Virus record (IMG/VR): IMGVR_UViG_3300043464_000655
Span: 1 to 27,910 of that record
From: a virus
DNA length: 27,910 nucleotides
Direction: 5' to 3' (one strand)
Each line of letters starts with the position of its first letter. Position 1 is the stretch's first letter. Below are positions 1 through 7,273 of this stretch, one piece after another. Both the position numbers and the translations under genes were made by a program. The notes below the pieces were generated by a model. It saw only the letters and a list, made by a program, of their open reading frames with translations, was not told where the DNA came from and searched no databases.

Positions 1-1
1 G

Positions 2-58
2 TCGGTTACGCATAGTCGCGAAAATCAGGATTTCCGACAATTAGGATTTGTGCGATGA
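2..58 (+). CDS. 3' end of an upstream gene (partial)
   Basis: An open frame runs in from the left edge and stops with TGA at 56-58, giving about 18 C-terminal residues ending in QLGFVR. Its stop overlaps the ATG of the next gene as ATGA, the coupling used throughout this genome, and that is the main reason to call it. Another frame is open to a TAG at 42-44, so the choice is not certain. No function can be inferred. Confidence 0.3.
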   Translation, partial: SVTHSRENQDFRQLGFVR

Positions 59-663
59 CATCATTAAAACTAGAAACTATTAGCATAGATGCTTTGACTC
101 CTGATCCTGAGAACGCAAGGTTACATGACAAACGAAATATTGAGGCTATATCTGGTTCGCTGAGTCGGTTTGGTCAGCGTAAGCCGATAGTCGTGTCGGG
201 TAATAATGTGATCGTGGCTGGTAATGGAACTGTGACTGCTGCTAAGCATCTTGGCTGGTCTGAGGTCGTAGCTGTTCGTGTTCCAGCTGACTGGTCACCT
301 GAGCAGATTAAGGCGTATGCGTTAGCTGATAATCGCACAGCTGAACTGGCTGAGTGGGATGCACGTGTTTTGGCAGATCAGTTAATAGAGCTGGATGGTC
401 AGGGATGGGCTGTAGAGGACTTCGGGTTCTTACCGTTATCTCCTGATATCGTAGAGGATCCTTTCTCATTACTGAAAGATGATGAGAGAAAAGATGCTAC
501 GCAGATGACATTCACTCTCACTCTAGATCAGGCTGAGATAGTTAAGGCATGTATCACTGCTGCTATTAAGTCAGGGAAGATACCTGAGATATCTGAGAAT
601 ACTAACCGTAACGGTAATGCTTTATTCCTAATCTGTAGTGAGTGGTCTAATGACCTCAGCTAA
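55..663 (+). CDS. ParB-like nuclease-domain protein
   Basis: This is a 202-aa protein with a ParB/sulfiredoxin-type N-terminal domain at about residues 6-100. Visible marks are the LTPDPENARLHD opening (14-25), FGQRKPIVV (39-47), the phosphate-binding-type AGNGT (55-59) and ADNRTAELAEWD (91-102). The C-terminal 70 residues, starting around MTFTLTLDQA, form a small tail domain seen in phage homologues. Phage ParB-like proteins of this type bind or nick DNA and can hydrolyse nucleotides; the exact role is not established. They often sit beside DNA-modification genes and just upstream of the terminase, as here. The gene overlaps the following Mom-like gene by 14 nt, so the two are probably translated together. 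Alternative: a DNA-binding accessory factor for packaging or for the Mom-like enzyme. Confidence 0.85.
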   Translation: MTSLKLETISIDALTPDPENARLHDKRNIEAISGSLSRFGQRKPIVVSGNNVIVAGNGTVTAAKHLGWSEVVAVRVPADWSPEQIKAYALADNRTAELAEWDARVLADQLIELDGQGWAVEDFGFLPLSPDIVEDPFSLLKDDERKDATQMTFTLTLDQAEIVKACITAAIKSGKIPEISENTNRNGNALFLICSEWSNDLS

Positions 664-1360
664 AGACTTACGCATAGAGGGCATCGGTGTTAAGGATGCA
701 AACGCGTTCGTTAGGCAACATCATTATTCAAGCAAAGTCGATACCAGGTCTCAGCTACATCTAGGTGTGTTCTGGGATGGCAGGCTAGAGGGCGTGATGC
801 AGTTCGGCCCATCTATAGATAAGAACAAATCTGTTGGGTTAGTTAAAGATACAAGGTGGAATGGGTTCATAGAGTTAAACAGGTTAGCGTTCACTGATCG
901 TCTGCCACGTAATAGTGAGTCACGTGCTATCAGTGTGGCTATGAAATTATTAAGAAAGAAAGCACCACATATTGAGTGGTGTCTATCTTATGCTGATGGT
1001 ACTCAGTGTGGAGATGGCACTATATATAGAGCCTCTGGATTCCACCTACTAAAAGTGACACCTAATAAATCTATGTGGCGTATGCCTGATGGTGAGGTCA
1101 TATGCAAAATTGTTCTAGAGCCAGGATTCAGTCCACATGGATCACAGGAGAACACAGTCAAGTCTAGATATGGAAAGACTGGCACTGAGACATCTACCTC
1201 ATTTCTCAAACGCATAGGTGCAGAATGCTTAGGTGGGTTTCAGCTGAAATATATTTATTTTCTAAATCCTGCTGCGCGTGACCGACTAACTGTACCTGTA
1301 TTACACTATGATGAGATAAAGAAGCAAGGCGCACAAATGTATAAAGGTAATCGTGCCTAG
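650..1360 (+). CDS. Mom-like DNA adenine modification protein
   Basis: The 236-aa product resembles the phage Mu Mom family, GNAT-fold enzymes that convert adenine in DNA to N6-carbamoylmethyladenine and so block restriction. Matching features in order are HHYS at residues 24-27 (the His-Tyr pair is essential in Mu Mom), GVMQFGPS (48-55), IELNRLAF (74-81), SRAIS (91-95), SYADGTQCGDG (113-123, with the acidic residue) and IYRASGF (125-131, with the second Tyr). The overall size is similar to Mu Mom. I chose ATG 650; an upstream in-frame GTG at 638 would add four residues and lengthen the overlap with the ParB-like gene. No Com-like zinc-finger translational activator is visible upstream, so control must differ from Mu. 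Target sequence and the exact modification cannot be read from the gene. Confidence 0.8.
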   Translation: MTSAKDLRIEGIGVKDANAFVRQHHYSSKVDTRSQLHLGVFWDGRLEGVMQFGPSIDKNKSVGLVKDTRWNGFIELNRLAFTDRLPRNSESRAISVAMKLLRKKAPHIEWCLSYADGTQCGDGTIYRASGFHLLKVTPNKSMWRMPDGEVICKIVLEPGFSPHGSQENTVKSRYGKTGTETSTSFLKRIGAECLGGFQLKYIYFLNPAARDRLTVPVLHYDEIKKQGAQMYKGNRA

Positions 1361-1380
1361 TAGATGTAGATAGCGACATA

Positions 1381-1398
1381 CTGATCCATCCAGATCAG
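1381..1398 (+). other. Small inverted repeat in the terS leader
   Basis: CTGATC (1381-1386) and GATCAG (1393-1398) form a perfect 6-bp stem with a 6-nt loop in the 89-nt gap between the Mom-like gene and terS. There is no T-tract, so it is not a typical terminator. It may be a leader or mRNA-processing structure. The gap ends with an A-rich GACGAC just before the terS ATG, and a similar AAAAGGACGAC precedes the capsid gene. Confidence 0.3.
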
Positions 1399-1449
1399 GT
1401 AGGGCAGTGCAAATCTGACCACTAGGCTCCAACTTACAGAAAAGACGAC

Positions 1450-1959
1450 ATGAGTAGCAGAGGTAGACCACCTAAACCTATTGAGCAGAAACGCCTAACA
1501 GGTAACCCAGGGAAGAGACCATTACCATCACAAGGCTCATTAGTTTTATTACCATCCATGTATGAGATACCTGAGCCACCTAGACCACTGGTCACTGATG
1601 CTGCTAAAGCGATGTGGGACAGAGTCTGGAGTATGGGTCAGACCTGGTTAAGTCCTCAGACAGATATCGAATTACTGCTGATGACATGTGAGATGGTAGA
1701 TGAGAGATGGAACCTAAGAATTAAAGTGCTGACTGATAATCGACCAGAGGAAAGAAAAGGTTTAAGAGATTTAGAAAGACAGCTGGTTGCTAACCTGTCA
1801 CTATTAGGATTTACACCTACCGACAGATCACGTCTGGGTGTAGCTGAAGTTAAACGAGTATCAAAACTAGAGGAACTGCGTGCCAGAACAAAAGAGACCA
1901 GAGTCGTGGCCACCGAGGTGGCTCACACCGATACCACAACAGGATCTGATAGCGAGTAG
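1450..1959 (+). CDS. terS: Terminase small subunit (P27 family)
   Basis: This 169-aa protein recognises phage DNA and hands it to the large terminase during packaging. The N-terminus has the P27-family signature: a basic RGRPPKP (4-10) followed by LTGNPGKRPLP (16-26). Next come a proline-rich linker, the PPRPLVTDAAKAMWDRVW block (about 43-60), and LVANLSLLGFTPTDRSRLGV (about 112-131), a LGFTPxxRxRLG motif typical of the family. The charged C-terminus (VSKLEELRARTKE) fits the oligomerisation or large-subunit-binding tail. It starts with ATG after an A-rich GACGAC leader. Its last 80 nt overlap the start of terL in another frame. The position immediately upstream of terL confirms the call. Confidence 0.88.
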   Translation: MSSRGRPPKPIEQKRLTGNPGKRPLPSQGSLVLLPSMYEIPEPPRPLVTDAAKAMWDRVWSMGQTWLSPQTDIELLLMTCEMVDERWNLRIKVLTDNRPEERKGLRDLERQLVANLSLLGFTPTDRSRLGVAEVKRVSKLEELRARTKETRVVATEVAHTDTTTGSDSE

Positions 1960-3403
1960 AGGTGATGAGGTCTCAGACTTCATAGATGCCCTATGCATTC
2001 AGACTAAAGATACTGTCGCTGGTAGAGCTGGTGACCGTATCCTGCTACGTAATTGGCAGCGAGAATTATTAACTCACATATTTGCAGTACGACCTGATGG
2101 TCAGCTAAGACATAGAACTGCCCTAGTAGGTATGGCTCGTAAGAACGGTAAATCGGCTATGTCATCAGGTATCGCACTATGGGGTTTATTTATGGGTGAG
2201 CCTGGGTCAGAGATTTATTCCTGTGCTGCTGATAGAGATCAGGCACGTATCGTATTCGGTGATGCTAAGAGAATGATTGAGGCTGAGCCTGAGATGATGG
2301 AGCAGGCTAAGTTATATCGTGATGCGATAGAGATACCGTCACTCGGATCTGTGTATCGTGTGCTCTCATCTGAGGCTTTCACTAAAGAGGGTCTATCCCC
2401 AACTTTGGTCGTATATGACGAATTACATGCTGCACCTAATCGTGAGCTGTTCGATGTTATGACATTAGGTATGGGTGCTAGACGTGAACCGTTACTCCTA
2501 GCGATTACTACGGCTGGTGTTAAGACTGATAACACAGGACAGGACTCAGTGGCATACAACTTATATCAGTACGGTCAGCGAGTGGCTAAGGGTGAAACTG
2601 ATGACCCATCATTCATGATGGCATGGTGGGAATCCCCTATAGATGCAAACCATCGCAGTCACGACACGTGGGCTATGGCAAATCCAGCATTCGGTGATCT
2701 TAACAGTGTCGAGGATTTCGAATCAGCTGTAAAGAGGACACCTGAAGCAGAGTTTAGAACGAAGCGCACTAATGCGTGGGTGTCCAGTAATCAGGCATGG
2801 TTACCATCTGGCACATGGGATGCTAGAGCTGAACTGAGAGAAATACAGCCAGATACTGAAGTCGTGCTGGGATTCGATGGATCATTTTCAGGTGACGCAT
2901 CAGTAATAGTAGGAGTAACTATAGAGGAACAACCTCATGTTTTCTTAGTAAAAGCGTGGGAGAAATCACCGAACGACAGAGACGACTGGCGCGTGGACAC
3001 TTCTGAAGTGGAATCAGAAATCATCTTGGCGTGTAATAAATATAAAGTGCGTGAGGTCGCATGCGATCCATTTAGATGGCAGAGATCCATGCAGGTGCTA
3101 CAGGATGTAGGTATTCCGATAGTTGAGTGGCCATCGACATCAGCAGCAAGAATGATTCCTGCTTGCGCTAAGTTTTATGACGCTGTGGTGCAGGAGAAAC
3201 TGACACATGATGGTGACCCATTATTAGCACGTCATATCTCTAATGCTGTCATAAAGACCGATAGACTAGGGCCACGTATAGTAAAAGAACACAGAGGTTC
3301 ACCACGCAAGATAGATGCTGCAGTTGCTAGTATTATTGCATTTGACAGAGCAACAGCATCTCGCAACGAGGTGGAGCAACCTGTCCCAGATTTCTTTATG
3401 TAG
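1880..3403 (+). CDS. terL: Terminase large subunit
   Basis: The 507-aa packaging motor couples ATP hydrolysis to DNA translocation into the prohead and cuts the concatemer. The ATPase domain shows a deviant Walker A, GMARKNGKS (84-92), as in many HK97-type TerL proteins, and Walker B LVVYDE (176-181). A coupling-type ITTAG follows at 209-213. The RNase H-like nuclease domain shows the expected acidic residues: D333 in GFDGS, D396 in ACDPF and D479 in KIDAA. The length is normal for the family. The start is GTG 1880, which lies 80 nt inside terS. It is kept because the resulting N-terminus (SWPPRWLTPIP before RGDEVSDFI) looks like family members and no later ATG or GTG precedes the conserved block. 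The next small gene follows after 9 nt. Confidence 0.95.
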   Translation: MPEQKRPESWPPRWLTPIPQQDLIASRGDEVSDFIDALCIQTKDTVAGRAGDRILLRNWQRELLTHIFAVRPDGQLRHRTALVGMARKNGKSAMSSGIALWGLFMGEPGSEIYSCAADRDQARIVFGDAKRMIEAEPEMMEQAKLYRDAIEIPSLGSVYRVLSSEAFTKEGLSPTLVVYDELHAAPNRELFDVMTLGMGARREPLLLAITTAGVKTDNTGQDSVAYNLYQYGQRVAKGETDDPSFMMAWWESPIDANHRSHDTWAMANPAFGDLNSVEDFESAVKRTPEAEFRTKRTNAWVSSNQAWLPSGTWDARAELREIQPDTEVVLGFDGSFSGDASVIVGVTIEEQPHVFLVKAWEKSPNDRDDWRVDTSEVESEIILACNKYKVREVACDPFRWQRSMQVLQDVGIPIVEWPSTSAARMIPACAKFYDAVVQEKLTHDGDPLLARHISNAVIKTDRLGPRIVKEHRGSPRKIDAAVASIIAFDRATASRNEVEQPVPDFFM

Positions 3404-3412
3404 GGAGTTTCA

Positions 3413-3553
3413 TTGTTAGCCACTGTCGCACAAGCGTTAGGGTTATTAACTATCTCAGCTGGTATTACCTGGATTTATGCTCCAGCAGGGTTAGTCGCAT
3501 TAGGTATCAGCATCACAATATTTGGTTTAGCCATCGAGCGTGGTAACAAATAA
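3413..3553 (+). CDS. Small two-helix membrane protein
   Basis: This 46-aa product starts with TTG at 3413, five nt after a GGGAG ribosome-binding site (3403-3407). Nearly the whole chain is hydrophobic: one segment runs from about LATVAQALGLLTISAG through WIYA and a second from GLVALGISITIFGLAI, ending in the charged ERGNK. The short PAG turn between them suggests a hairpin of two membrane helices. Its stop overlaps the portal ATG (TAATG), so it is likely translated and coupled to portal synthesis. Small membrane proteins are found between terminase and portal in several actinophages, but their role is unknown. A holin-like or membrane-anchoring role for head assembly is possible and not shown. 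Confidence 0.6.
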   Translation: MLATVAQALGLLTISAGITWIYAPAGLVALGISITIFGLAIERGNK

Positions 3554-4911
3554 TGCTGTCACGTTTATTTAATAACAATATAGAAAGTCGTAATATCTCA
3601 TTCCAGTCCATCTGGGGTGCAGGTGACACTTTTGCATTTACTACTGAGGCTGGCACACCGATAGATGAAAATACTGCGATGCGTATCAGCGCGTTCTACG
3701 CTGCTGTGTTACTTATCTCAGACACCATATCCACATTACCTGTGGACTCATTTATTCGTAGAGATGGTAATCGTGTCCCATATCGACCACGACCTGAATG
3801 GGTTCAGAAACCAGACGTTGATTTATTAAGATCAGAGCATTATCAGCAAGTACTGATTTCATTATTATTAGACGGTAACTCATTTACACGTATCTATCGT
3901 GACAGCAGAGGCGATATTCAAAACTTAGTTGTCTTAGATCCTATGCGTATCACTGTGCGTAGAAATCCTGACACACGTGAAATCGAATATGTACTAGATG
4001 ACTCTAATCAGGCAGTCATATCTAAAGACGACATGATACAGATTACTGAAATGCGTAAGCCTGGTGCGCTCAGAGGCTTATCACGTGTATCAGAATTAAA
4101 AGATAATCTTGGTCTAGCATCAGCACTGCAATCATTCGCAGCACGCTTCTTTGGACAGGGTGCAACTGTGCAGGGCATCATCGAGTTCCCTGGTCAGCTG
4201 ACACGTGAGCAGGCAACTAATCTGCGCGATAACTTTGATATCTCTCATAAAGGGTTTAGAAAATCACACAAGACTGGTGTCTTATCTGGGGGTGCTAAGT
4301 ACACTAAAACTGGTACAGCTCCTGACGAAGCACAGATGCTGGAGTCTAGAAAGTTAGCATTTGAAGAAATAGCACGTGTGTTTAGAATCCCACCTCACAT
4401 GTTAGGAATCACAACGCCTGGTGCTATGAGTTACGCATCAGTTGAGCAGAACAATATTAACTTCGTAGTTCATACACTTAGACCATATATAGAGAAAATA
4501 GAACAGGCATACAGCGCATTATTACCAACTGATGCTTTTCTTAAATTTAATGTCGATGGGTTATTACGTGGTGATTACACAACACGTATTCAGGGATACT
4601 CTATCGGTCTGCAAGCAGGATTCTATTCAGTTAATGATGTGAGACGCTTCGAGGATTTAAGACCAGTAGATCAGGGTGACCAGTTCAGAGTTCCATTAGC
4701 GAATATAAATATCGTGGATGCTGAGGTCGTGGAGCAGTCTAAGAAAGTCGAAATGGCACAACGCCTAGTCATGGTTGGTTACGATCCTGCACAGGTATTA
4801 GCAGCATTAGAGTTACCTGCTATCACTCACACAGGTCTACCATCCACACAGCTACAACAGGTCGTGCAGATAGATCCAGAAAATCCTGAATCAGTTTATG
4901 AGGTCAAATAA
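3553..4911 (+). CDS. Portal protein (HK97 family)
   Basis: This 452-aa protein forms the dodecameric ring at one capsid vertex through which DNA enters and leaves. It has the HK97-type portal order: the N-terminal block GTPIDENTAMRISAFYAAVLLIS, the AVLLISDTISTLP stretch with PRPEWVQKP after it, LLLDGNSFTRIYRD, and the later ARVFRIPPHMLG with the conserved SYASVEQNNINFV. The EEIARVFRIPPHML/EQ region is the most diagnostic. The length is close to the family norm. The start overlaps the small membrane gene as TAATG, and the stop TAA overlaps the next ATG. The C-terminal 60 residues, after VPLANINIV, are variable tail sequence. Confidence 0.93.
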   Translation: MLSRLFNNNIESRNISFQSIWGAGDTFAFTTEAGTPIDENTAMRISAFYAAVLLISDTISTLPVDSFIRRDGNRVPYRPRPEWVQKPDVDLLRSEHYQQVLISLLLDGNSFTRIYRDSRGDIQNLVVLDPMRITVRRNPDTREIEYVLDDSNQAVISKDDMIQITEMRKPGALRGLSRVSELKDNLGLASALQSFAARFFGQGATVQGIIEFPGQLTREQATNLRDNFDISHKGFRKSHKTGVLSGGAKYTKTGTAPDEAQMLESRKLAFEEIARVFRIPPHMLGITTPGAMSYASVEQNNINFVVHTLRPYIEKIEQAYSALLPTDAFLKFNVDGLLRGDYTTRIQGYSIGLQAGFYSVNDVRRFEDLRPVDQGDQFRVPLANINIVDAEVVEQSKKVEMAQRLVMVGYDPAQVLAALELPAITHTGLPSTQLQQVVQIDPENPESVYEVK

Positions 4912-5174
4912 TGGCGATAATCACAGGACAAACATCAGTCGGTACAGCTGTTGTAAAGATCGCTGGTAATTACGGTCAGACTGCAGACATACACCTACAT
5001 CTAGTAGATAATACTGACAACGTTTATATAGGTGCATCAGATGTCACTACATCTACTGGTCTTAAATTAGAAAAGCAAGACCATGTGGAGTTACATCTCG
5101 GACAAAATGATGCACTTTACGCTGTCGCATCAGCTACAGGCCCATTTACAATTACATGGCTGGTAGAAAACTAA
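4911..5174 (+). CDS. Small beta-rich protein of the head operon
   Basis: This 87-aa protein has no recognised function. It is rich in Thr, Val and His with alternating hydrophobic residues (ADIHLHLVDN, KQDHVELHLGQNDALYAVA, GPFTITWLVEN), which predicts a compact beta-sandwich. There is no signal peptide and no membrane helix. It lies between portal and protease and is coupled to both by TAATG overlaps (4911 and 5174). That position and fold would fit a capsid-decoration or head-accessory protein. It could equally be a small protease cofactor; the sequence does not decide. Confidence 0.6.
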   Translation: MAIITGQTSVGTAVVKIAGNYGQTADIHLHLVDNTDNVYIGASDVTTSTGLKLEKQDHVELHLGQNDALYAVASATGPFTITWLVEN

Positions 5175-6991
5175 TGCCATACTTTATTACTGAATCATCG
5201 CCTGACTGCCCAGGATGGGCCACTATTAAAGAAGATGGTGAAGTTATCGGATGTCATGCTAATAAACAGGATGCTATAGATCAGATGGTGGCAGTGTCTA
5301 TCGCTGAGGGTATGGAACCTGGTGGTGAAAGAGCTGAGCCTGGTGACTTATCTGTAGGTGACTTTGTTTCATGGGGTGCTTCTGGTGGTACAGCTAGAGG
5401 TCGTATTGTTCGTATCGTCAGAGACGGTGAGATAAACGTACCTGATTCCAGTTTTACTATCACAGGTACAGAAGATGACCCTGCTGCACTTATCAGAATC
5501 TATAGAGAAAATGATGAGGGATGGCAAGCCACTGATGTATTAGTCGGTCATAAGTTTTCAACACTTACTAAAATAAATGATTTACGCTCTATCAAATTCT
5601 TACGAGTTTTACCAGATAACTATAGACCAGCATTAGCTGATGATGTGCCAGATGGCAGAGCATGTGGTAACTGTTTCTTTTACGATGAAGATAATCAAAA
5701 TGACTCAGGCACTAAAGCATGGTGTAGGAAATGGGATGACTATGTCGATGGCGCGTACTACTGTAATGCCTGGCTACCTGACGACCATGATGATCCTGAA
5801 ATGCACAATCCTGACCTAGATGAAGATATGACTCCTGACCTAGATGATGATATAGAAAATGACACAAGACAGGTTAATCTAACTCCACCTGCATACATGC
5901 GTGCTGCTGCTCGCAGAGGCTTAGAACTTAATCGTCAGGGATTCGGTGGCGATGGTCTAACTGATAAGACTAAACAAGAAGCACGTGATATGGCTGATGG
6001 TCGAGTATCTGAAGATAAGTGGCGCAGAATCGCACCCTGGATAGCCAGACACATGGTTGATTTAGATGCACCATCGAATAGAAATCCAGATGACCCAGGA
6101 TATCCAGGTGCAGGACTGGTAGCACATCTTTTATGGGGTTCAGGGCCATCTAAGTCATCAGCTGAACGCGCCATGAGATATGCGCAATCGATTATTGACC
6201 AACTGGATGCCGAGCAAGAGCGCACACGATGGTCGAGTATCGCTATACAATTAGATAAGACAACAAAGGATGAGCCAGTGACTAAAGTAGAACGTAGAGT
6301 TAAGACAGACGTAGACTTCGAAATTAGATTATTACCAGACGATAAAGATGGTATGAGATTCACAGGCTACGCTGCAGTATTTAACAGCGACAGCGAACCA
6401 CTACCTTTTACTGAGCGCATAGTCCCAGGAGCATTTAAGCGTTCCTTAAAGGCTCGTAATGAAATTAAAATGTTCGTCAATCACAATATGGATATGGTGC
6501 TCGCATCTACACGTGCTAAAACTCTTAGACTCACTGAGGACTCTAAAGGTCTACTGGCAGAAGCCTCACTCCCAGATACAACTTATGGTCGTGACCTATC
6601 AGTCTTAATGCAACGAGGAGATGTTCACTCCATGTCATTCGGTTTCTCTGTACCTAAGAAAGGTGACAGATGGTCAGATGATGGCACTGTCAGAGAATTA
6701 TTAGACATACGCCTGCATGAGGTATCTATCGTCACAGGATTCCCTGCCTACGAAGCGACTACAGCACAGGTCAGATCAGTAGAAATACTGGCATCTAGGA
6801 CTAACACTGACCCAGATCTATTAGCTGATGCTCTCATTAAATTAGAATCTGGTGAGAAGTTATCTGCTGATAGTGCTGACCTAATAACAGAAGTGGTAAC
6901 TAAATTACGAGCAGATGCCCCTATCTTAGGGTCATTCAGTAATTTAGATATCAAACGCAAACAACTAGACCTAGTCTACAAGGCACTCTAA
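5174..6991 (+). CDS. Multidomain prohead protease (S78 family)
   Basis: This 605-aa protein is far longer than a plain S78 protease of about 200 aa. The C-terminal part (about 380-530) is the HK97-type serine protease that trims the capsid scaffold domain. It shows RFTGYAAVFNSDSE, FTERIVPGAFKRSL, the His in FVNHN (H437), the Ser in HSMSFGF (S486 or S488) and RLHEVSIV (E516 nearby). In front lie CPGWATIKEDGEVIGCH (12-28), a small cysteine-containing entry motif; a Tudor/HVA1-like domain (about 60-130, GDFVSWGASGG); four cysteines at 164, 167, 184 and 197 that could bind a metal; an acidic linker; and a helical domain (about 238-350) with YMRAAARRGL and VSEDKWRRIAPWIARH. The ATG at 5174 overlaps the previous stop; ATG 5156 is less likely. 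The extra domains may be internal head proteins released by self-cleavage. Confidence 0.85.
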   Translation: MPYFITESSPDCPGWATIKEDGEVIGCHANKQDAIDQMVAVSIAEGMEPGGERAEPGDLSVGDFVSWGASGGTARGRIVRIVRDGEINVPDSSFTITGTEDDPAALIRIYRENDEGWQATDVLVGHKFSTLTKINDLRSIKFLRVLPDNYRPALADDVPDGRACGNCFFYDEDNQNDSGTKAWCRKWDDYVDGAYYCNAWLPDDHDDPEMHNPDLDEDMTPDLDDDIENDTRQVNLTPPAYMRAAARRGLELNRQGFGGDGLTDKTKQEARDMADGRVSEDKWRRIAPWIARHMVDLDAPSNRNPDDPGYPGAGLVAHLLWGSGPSKSSAERAMRYAQSIIDQLDAEQERTRWSSIAIQLDKTTKDEPVTKVERRVKTDVDFEIRLLPDDKDGMRFTGYAAVFNSDSEPLPFTERIVPGAFKRSLKARNEIKMFVNHNMDMVLASTRAKTLRLTEDSKGLLAEASLPDTTYGRDLSVLMQRGDVHSMSFGFSVPKKGDRWSDDGTVRELLDIRLHEVSIVTGFPAYEATTAQVRSVEILASRTNTDPDLLADALIKLESGEKLSADSADLITEVVTKLRADAPILGSFSNLDIKRKQLDLVYKAL

Positions 6992-7170
6992 TGAATAAAG
7001 AGCAAATAAAAGACGTAATACTTAAAACTGCAGGTTACCCTGAATCAGGTGCGATAGCTGAACTCGCTGATGCGATGGCTACAGCGATTATAGAAATAGA
7101 TGCACCTGAAATTAAGAAATTTGAACCAGTAAAAGAAACTCGAGTTGTAGAAAGTAAAGAGACTCGCTAA
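6991..7170 (+). CDS. Small acidic protein upstream of the capsid gene
   Basis: This 59-aa protein starts at the TAATG overlap with the protease stop. The first 40 residues contain ILKTAGYPESGAIAELADAM, an amphipathic helical stretch; the rest is charged (KKFEPVKETRVVESKETR). No membrane segment or metal site is visible. A short protein of this kind often lies between protease and capsid in actinophages, so a scaffold or capsid-assembly helper is possible. I do not recognise a characterised family. Confidence 0.6.
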   Translation: MNKEQIKDVILKTAGYPESGAIAELADAMATAIIEIDAPEIKKFEPVKETRVVESKETR

Positions 7171-7194
7171 ATCTGATATAGGATATATCTAGAT

Positions 7195-7250
7195 AGTTGC
7201 GTGGATGCCACCACTATCTCTACCTGTCGTGTGAGCCACGCAGTCCAACT
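7195..7250 (+). promoter_or_regulatory. Structured leader before the capsid gene
   Basis: AGTTGCGTGG (7195-7204) pairs with CCACG (7236-7240) and CAACT (7246-7250). This makes a ten-pair stem broken by a five-nt bulge, with a 31-nt loop. It sits in the 103-nt gap between the small acidic gene and the capsid ATG, just upstream of AAAAAGGACG. There is no T-tract, so it is more likely an mRNA-stabilising or processing structure than a terminator. Function is inference from position only. Confidence 0.35.
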
Positions 7251-7273
7251 CAAACAAAAAGGACGACATAATA

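Noticed and set aside
638-649. GTG 638 as the start of the Mom-like gene
   Set aside because: It adds four residues that do not resemble family sequence and lengthens the overlap; ATG 650 is simpler.
1386-1440. A tRNA-like look to the gap before terS
   Set aside because: The stems cannot be arranged into acceptor, D, anticodon and T arms, and no T-loop sequence is present.
5935-6363. A 142-codon minus-strand frame inside the protease gene
   Set aside because: The plus-strand frame has clear domain motifs there, and the antisense product has no recognisable features.
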